Shown: positions 5,933 through 8,630 of the stretch, piece after piece | Numbering within the stretch: the first letter of the stretch is position 1 | Layout: every line of letters begins with the position of its first letter | Origin: Planctomycetota bacterium | GTDB lineage: Bacteria; Planctomycetota; GCA-002687715; DRQF01 | Assembly (NCBI GenBank): GCA_015485455.1 | Contig: WFTN01000563.1 | Coordinates: forward strand, 1 to 8,630 | DNA: 8,630 nucleotides | Reading direction: 5' to 3' | Translations under genes and position numbers: made by a program | Notes under the pieces: generated by a model | Seen by the model: the letters and a program-made list of their open reading frames with translations, nothing else | Databases searched by the model: none | What the model was told of the DNA's origin: nothing

Positions 5933-8630
5933 GTGAAAACGTCTAGAAGACCAGAAGAACCGCAGAGCTTAAGACCCTTTCATCAGGGCTTGATCGGCAT
6001 GAATGCAGCCTTCCTATCGGCCTGTGTCCTACTCGTGATCGACTTCTTGCTTGGCTCAAGACTAGGCCTCCCGCAAGACACAATCACGACATGGGCAGCC
6101 ATGCAGGTAGCTCTCCTGCCAATTCTGACCTTGGGTTTCCTCTTTGGAATCTTGCCGCAAGAAATACGTTTCATTTTCTTGAGCGGAATCATGTACACCC
6201 TCGGGCATCAGCTAGCCCAAGGACCACGGGCACAAGTTATGCCTCTCAGTAAATACTGGAGCGTCATCTTGGCCGCAGGAATTTTTTCTGTTGCCCTAAC
6301 CACCCACAGACTGATCCGCAGGAAACCCGAAATAGAACGCCAAGTCTTCCGACTCTTGATGCTCTCAGCACTTATGGTGTTCGTCATTGCTACCTTTGTT
6401 CAGCGGGGCCGTTATCAGGAAGTCAGGGACCTGGCGAACATCTTCGCCCTTGCTCTTCTGTGGTTGCCGTCATGGGCATGGGCAAAGAGATTGGGGGAAA
6501 AAGCTTGGATCGTAGGGATTATCGGCCTCGCTCTTGGCGGGCAAGGATTCTGGTTATCCATCAACAACAACAAATGCGCCAACTGGACCATCGAACAAAC
6601 CAGCTTGGCAAGAACCTACGTCATCCAAGCTCGCAATCATTTTGCAACAGAGCTTGCGGGGATCAGTTCTAAATCGATCTACGTTCACCAACCGATCTTG
6701 GGGTCACCATTGGGAGACCAAATAGCCCATGAGATCGCCATTTCCCTCGGTGCCAAGAGGGGCTTTCTTTTCATCACTGTGGATGCCATGCGCGCGGACT
6801 TGGTCAATCGTCAAGTTGGTGGTCGGCAGGTCCTCCCTTTCATCGACAGCCTCAGAGAAGAAAGTGCGGATTTCAGGCGCGCTTATGCACCAGCGCCCAT
6901 GACTCATTTTTCAGTTTTCTCCTTTCTCAGTGGTTGGTATCCGTCCCAAGTCATCGGCAGCCAGGGAGGATTCTCCCGAGCAAGGTTGATCACTCAAACT
7001 CTGGGAGACAACGGCATTGAAACCAGAGGGTGCTACCCCAAAGGTATGCTCATTGCTGGTGGCGAAAAGTTCTCTCGATTCGACCTAGGCTTCAAGACAT
7101 CTTCCTTACACCCTTGGGACGACCTGAGTATCCAGGCGACCTTTGAACAATTGCGGCCACAAAACGAGGGCCCTTGGTTCGCTTACCTCCACATCATGCT
7201 TCCTCATCATCCCTACAACAAAGCACTCCCAGAGTTTCGAGCCGGCAACTCCGAATTCGAAAACTACGCGGCAGAAGTCAGGCAGGCCGACGACTTCATC
7301 AAAAAGCTGTTTGAAAAGTTTCGAGCGGCTGGTTTCGCCGACACCATGTGGATGGCTGTTGCTGCGGACCACGGAGAAGAATTCGGTGAGCACGGTTCTT
7401 ATCGTCATTCAACTCAAGTATTCGAAGAGTCTGTCCACGTTCCCTTGGTCATCACAGGCAAAGGGGTTGTTGCGAAGCGCCACGACCAAGTCGTCAGTCT
7501 CGTAGACCTGGCCCCAACGCTGCACCATTTTTTTCAACTTCCTGTTGGCAAGAGTACAGTTTACGCTGGACGCAGTTGGCTTCCGTTAGCACTAGGTAAA
7601 CCTGATGAGGGTCGCTCAGCAAGAGTTTTGGTCGAGAACCCACCGCGGCATCTTTCCAGATTCAATAGCCGCTCAGCCTTGGTCGGTCCAAAGAAGAAAC
7701 TGATCGCTGATGAACGCTCCCGGAGGCTCCTTCTCTTCGACTTGAGTCGTGACCCCAAAGAAAAGGAAGAAGTATCATCACAGCATCCAGACCTCACACA
7801 AGAGCTTTGGCAAGAGCTTCTGGCAAAACGCCAATTCGGCGGAGGCAACAACGATGTCTTCGAATCGATGACGTCCTTCCGCAGCTTTATCGAAGAGGCA
7901 GCACAATCCGGTCCCCCTGGAGTCTACAAATGTCTGGAGTGGATGAAGGGGTTAGCGAAACAAGATGAATTGGAATTGCTCTCCTATTTCGCTGAGTACG
8001 AAGATCCCATCGTCCCGAAGAAAATCGCATTGCGCTATAAGGAAACGCATGATGCGGAGCTCCAGCTCATGGCGAATCTCATCCAGATCTCTGCCACGAG
8101 GCCAAATGAAGAACAGTGGCTTTCTCTAGCTCAACATTTCGACAAAACAGGATTCCCAGGCATCGACGAAGCTATTTTGAGCGTCGCTGCCAAATGGCGT
8201 CTCAAGATCCCCCAGGCTGACCAAAGAGAACTTCCTTCAGCCGCCCTCCATGCCCAACTCAATTGGGCCCGCTACAAGTGGCTCATGAAGGGAAAGATCG
8301 CGACTCCTGAACTCATTCATTCAGGGCTCGTTTCAACCTCAACCTGGGACCAACTCCTTGCCCTTCGCAGCGCAGCAGGCTCCTCCCTGATCACTCTTAG
8401 AAAAGATCTCATGAGAATCTACAAGACAACAGAGCTGGGAGTTTTGCGTTTGGAAGCGTTACGCCGTTTGAGCGAACAAGCTGACGCGACTCTTTGTGAC
8501 TTTTTCCTTGATGTGGCCCAAATCGCCCCTCCAGAAGAAGCGGCAATCGCAGCTTACGGCTTAGCAAAGAGCCGAGCTCAAAGACCGGGATTCTCCTCGA
8601 ACTTTTTGCAAGCAAACCCTGAGAAAATTC
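5933..8630 (+). CDS. Membrane-anchored sulfatase-like hydrolase/transferase, C-terminus cut
   Basis: The visible 899 residues run off the right edge with no stop. A basic N-terminus is followed by six or seven hydrophobic segments (about 23-41, 52-74, 79-92, 109-123, 138-156, 168-184, 191-209). A predicted extracytoplasmic alkaline-phosphatase-superfamily domain follows (about 276-625). Its signatures are FITVDAMRAD (280-289) with metal ligand D284, HIMLPHHPY (420-428), DHGEEFGEHG (479-488), H492, and VSLVDLAPT plus LLLFDLSRDPKEKEE near the end. At the nucleophile site the sequence is PMTHFSVFSFLSG (322-334). T324 occupies the formylglycine Cys position, and both the +2 Pro and +4 Arg are lost. 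A helix-rich tail beyond about 640 could be a HEAT-like solenoid. Start GTG 5933 follows an in-frame stop at 5924; ATG 5999 is an alternative. A phosphoglycerol/phosphoethanolamine-type transferase or a glycan hydrolase are both possible. Confidence 0.88.
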   Translation, partial: MKTSRRPEEPQSLRPFHQGLIGMNAAFLSACVLLVIDFLLGSRLGLPQDTITTWAAMQVALLPILTLGFLFGILPQEIRFIFLSGIMYTLGHQLAQGPRAQVMPLSKYWSVILAAGIFSVALTTHRLIRRKPEIERQVFRLLMLSALMVFVIATFVQRGRYQEVRDLANIFALALLWLPSWAWAKRLGEKAWIVGIIGLALGGQGFWLSINNNKCANWTIEQTSLARTYVIQARNHFATELAGISSKSIYVHQPILGSPLGDQIAHEIAISLGAKRGFLFITVDAMRADLVNRQVGGRQVLPFIDSLREESADFRRAYAPAPMTHFSVFSFLSGWYPSQVIGSQGGFSRARLITQTLGDNGIETRGCYPKGMLIAGGEKFSRFDLGFKTSSLHPWDDLSIQATFEQLRPQNEGPWFAYLHIMLPHHPYNKALPEFRAGNSEFENYAAEVRQADDFIKKLFEKFRAAGFADTMWMAVAADHGEEFGEHGSYRHSTQVFEESVHVPLVITGKGVVAKRHDQVVSLVDLAPTLHHFFQLPVGKSTVYAGRSWLPLALGKPDEGRSARVLVENPPRHLSRFNSRSALVGPKKKLIADERSRRLLLFDLSRDPKEKEEVSSQHPDLTQELWQELLAKRQFGGGNNDVFESMTSFRSFIEEAAQSGPPGVYKCLEWMKGLAKQDELELLSYFAEYEDPIVPKKIALRYKETHDAELQLMANLIQISATRPNEEQWLSLAQHFDKTGFPGIDEAILSVAAKWRLKIPQADQRELPSAALHAQLNWARYKWLMKGKIATPELIHSGLVSTSTWDQLLALRSAAGSSLITLRKDLMRIYKTTELGVLRLEALRRLSEQADATLCDFFLDVAQIAPPEEAAIAAYGLAKSRAQRPGFSSNFLQANPEKI

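Noticed and set aside
7143..7505. A 120-codon frame inside the sulfatase-like gene
   Set aside because: It is in another frame of a gene with conserved metal-site motifs, and has Ser/Thr-rich shadow composition.

Overview
The window looks like a piece of a Gram-negative bacterial chromosome. Base composition is about half G+C by eye, genes are densely packed on both strands, there is a textbook sigma-54 promoter, and the sulfate-activation genes are of the bacterial CysD/CysN type. A proteobacterium-like host is the best guess, but no gene here fixes the lineage. I see no RNA gene, insertion sequence, CRISPR array or attachment site.

Left part (1-3351, minus strand): in transcription order, a small PAPS-type sulfotransferase, a family 2 glycosyltransferase, cysD and the 5' part of cysN (cut by the window edge). 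Sulfate adenylyltransferase (CysDN) makes APS, the precursor of the sulfuryl donor PAPS. With a sulfotransferase and a glycosyltransferase on the same strand, this reads as a set for making a sulfated glycan or sulfated surface molecule. A 211-base gap between the glycosyltransferase and cysD carries three inverted repeats and may hold a separate cysDN promoter.

Middle part (3622-5572): a cysteine-poor carboxymuconolactone decarboxylase-like gene (minus) is separated by 389 bases from a divergent hemerythrin-domain gene (plus). The hemerythrin gene has a full-consensus sigma-54 (-24/-12) promoter and a strong ribosome binding site. Its protein has an unusual Cys/His/acid-rich N-terminal extension. 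Convergent with it is a short response regulator (receiver plus Fis-type helix-turn-helix, no AAA+ domain), whose start codon is preceded by a perfect CGCGCA/TGCGCG dyad.

Right part (5933-8630, plus strand, running off the edge): a large membrane protein with six to seven predicted transmembrane segments, then a sulfatase/phosphatase-superfamily catalytic domain, then a long helical C-terminal region. Threonine stands where sulfatases have the formylglycine cysteine, so it may be a Thr-nucleophile transferase rather than a true sulfatase.

The most noteworthy element is the sigma-54-driven hemerythrin with its Cys/His-rich tail, which suggests an activator-controlled response to oxygen, nitric oxide or metal stress.
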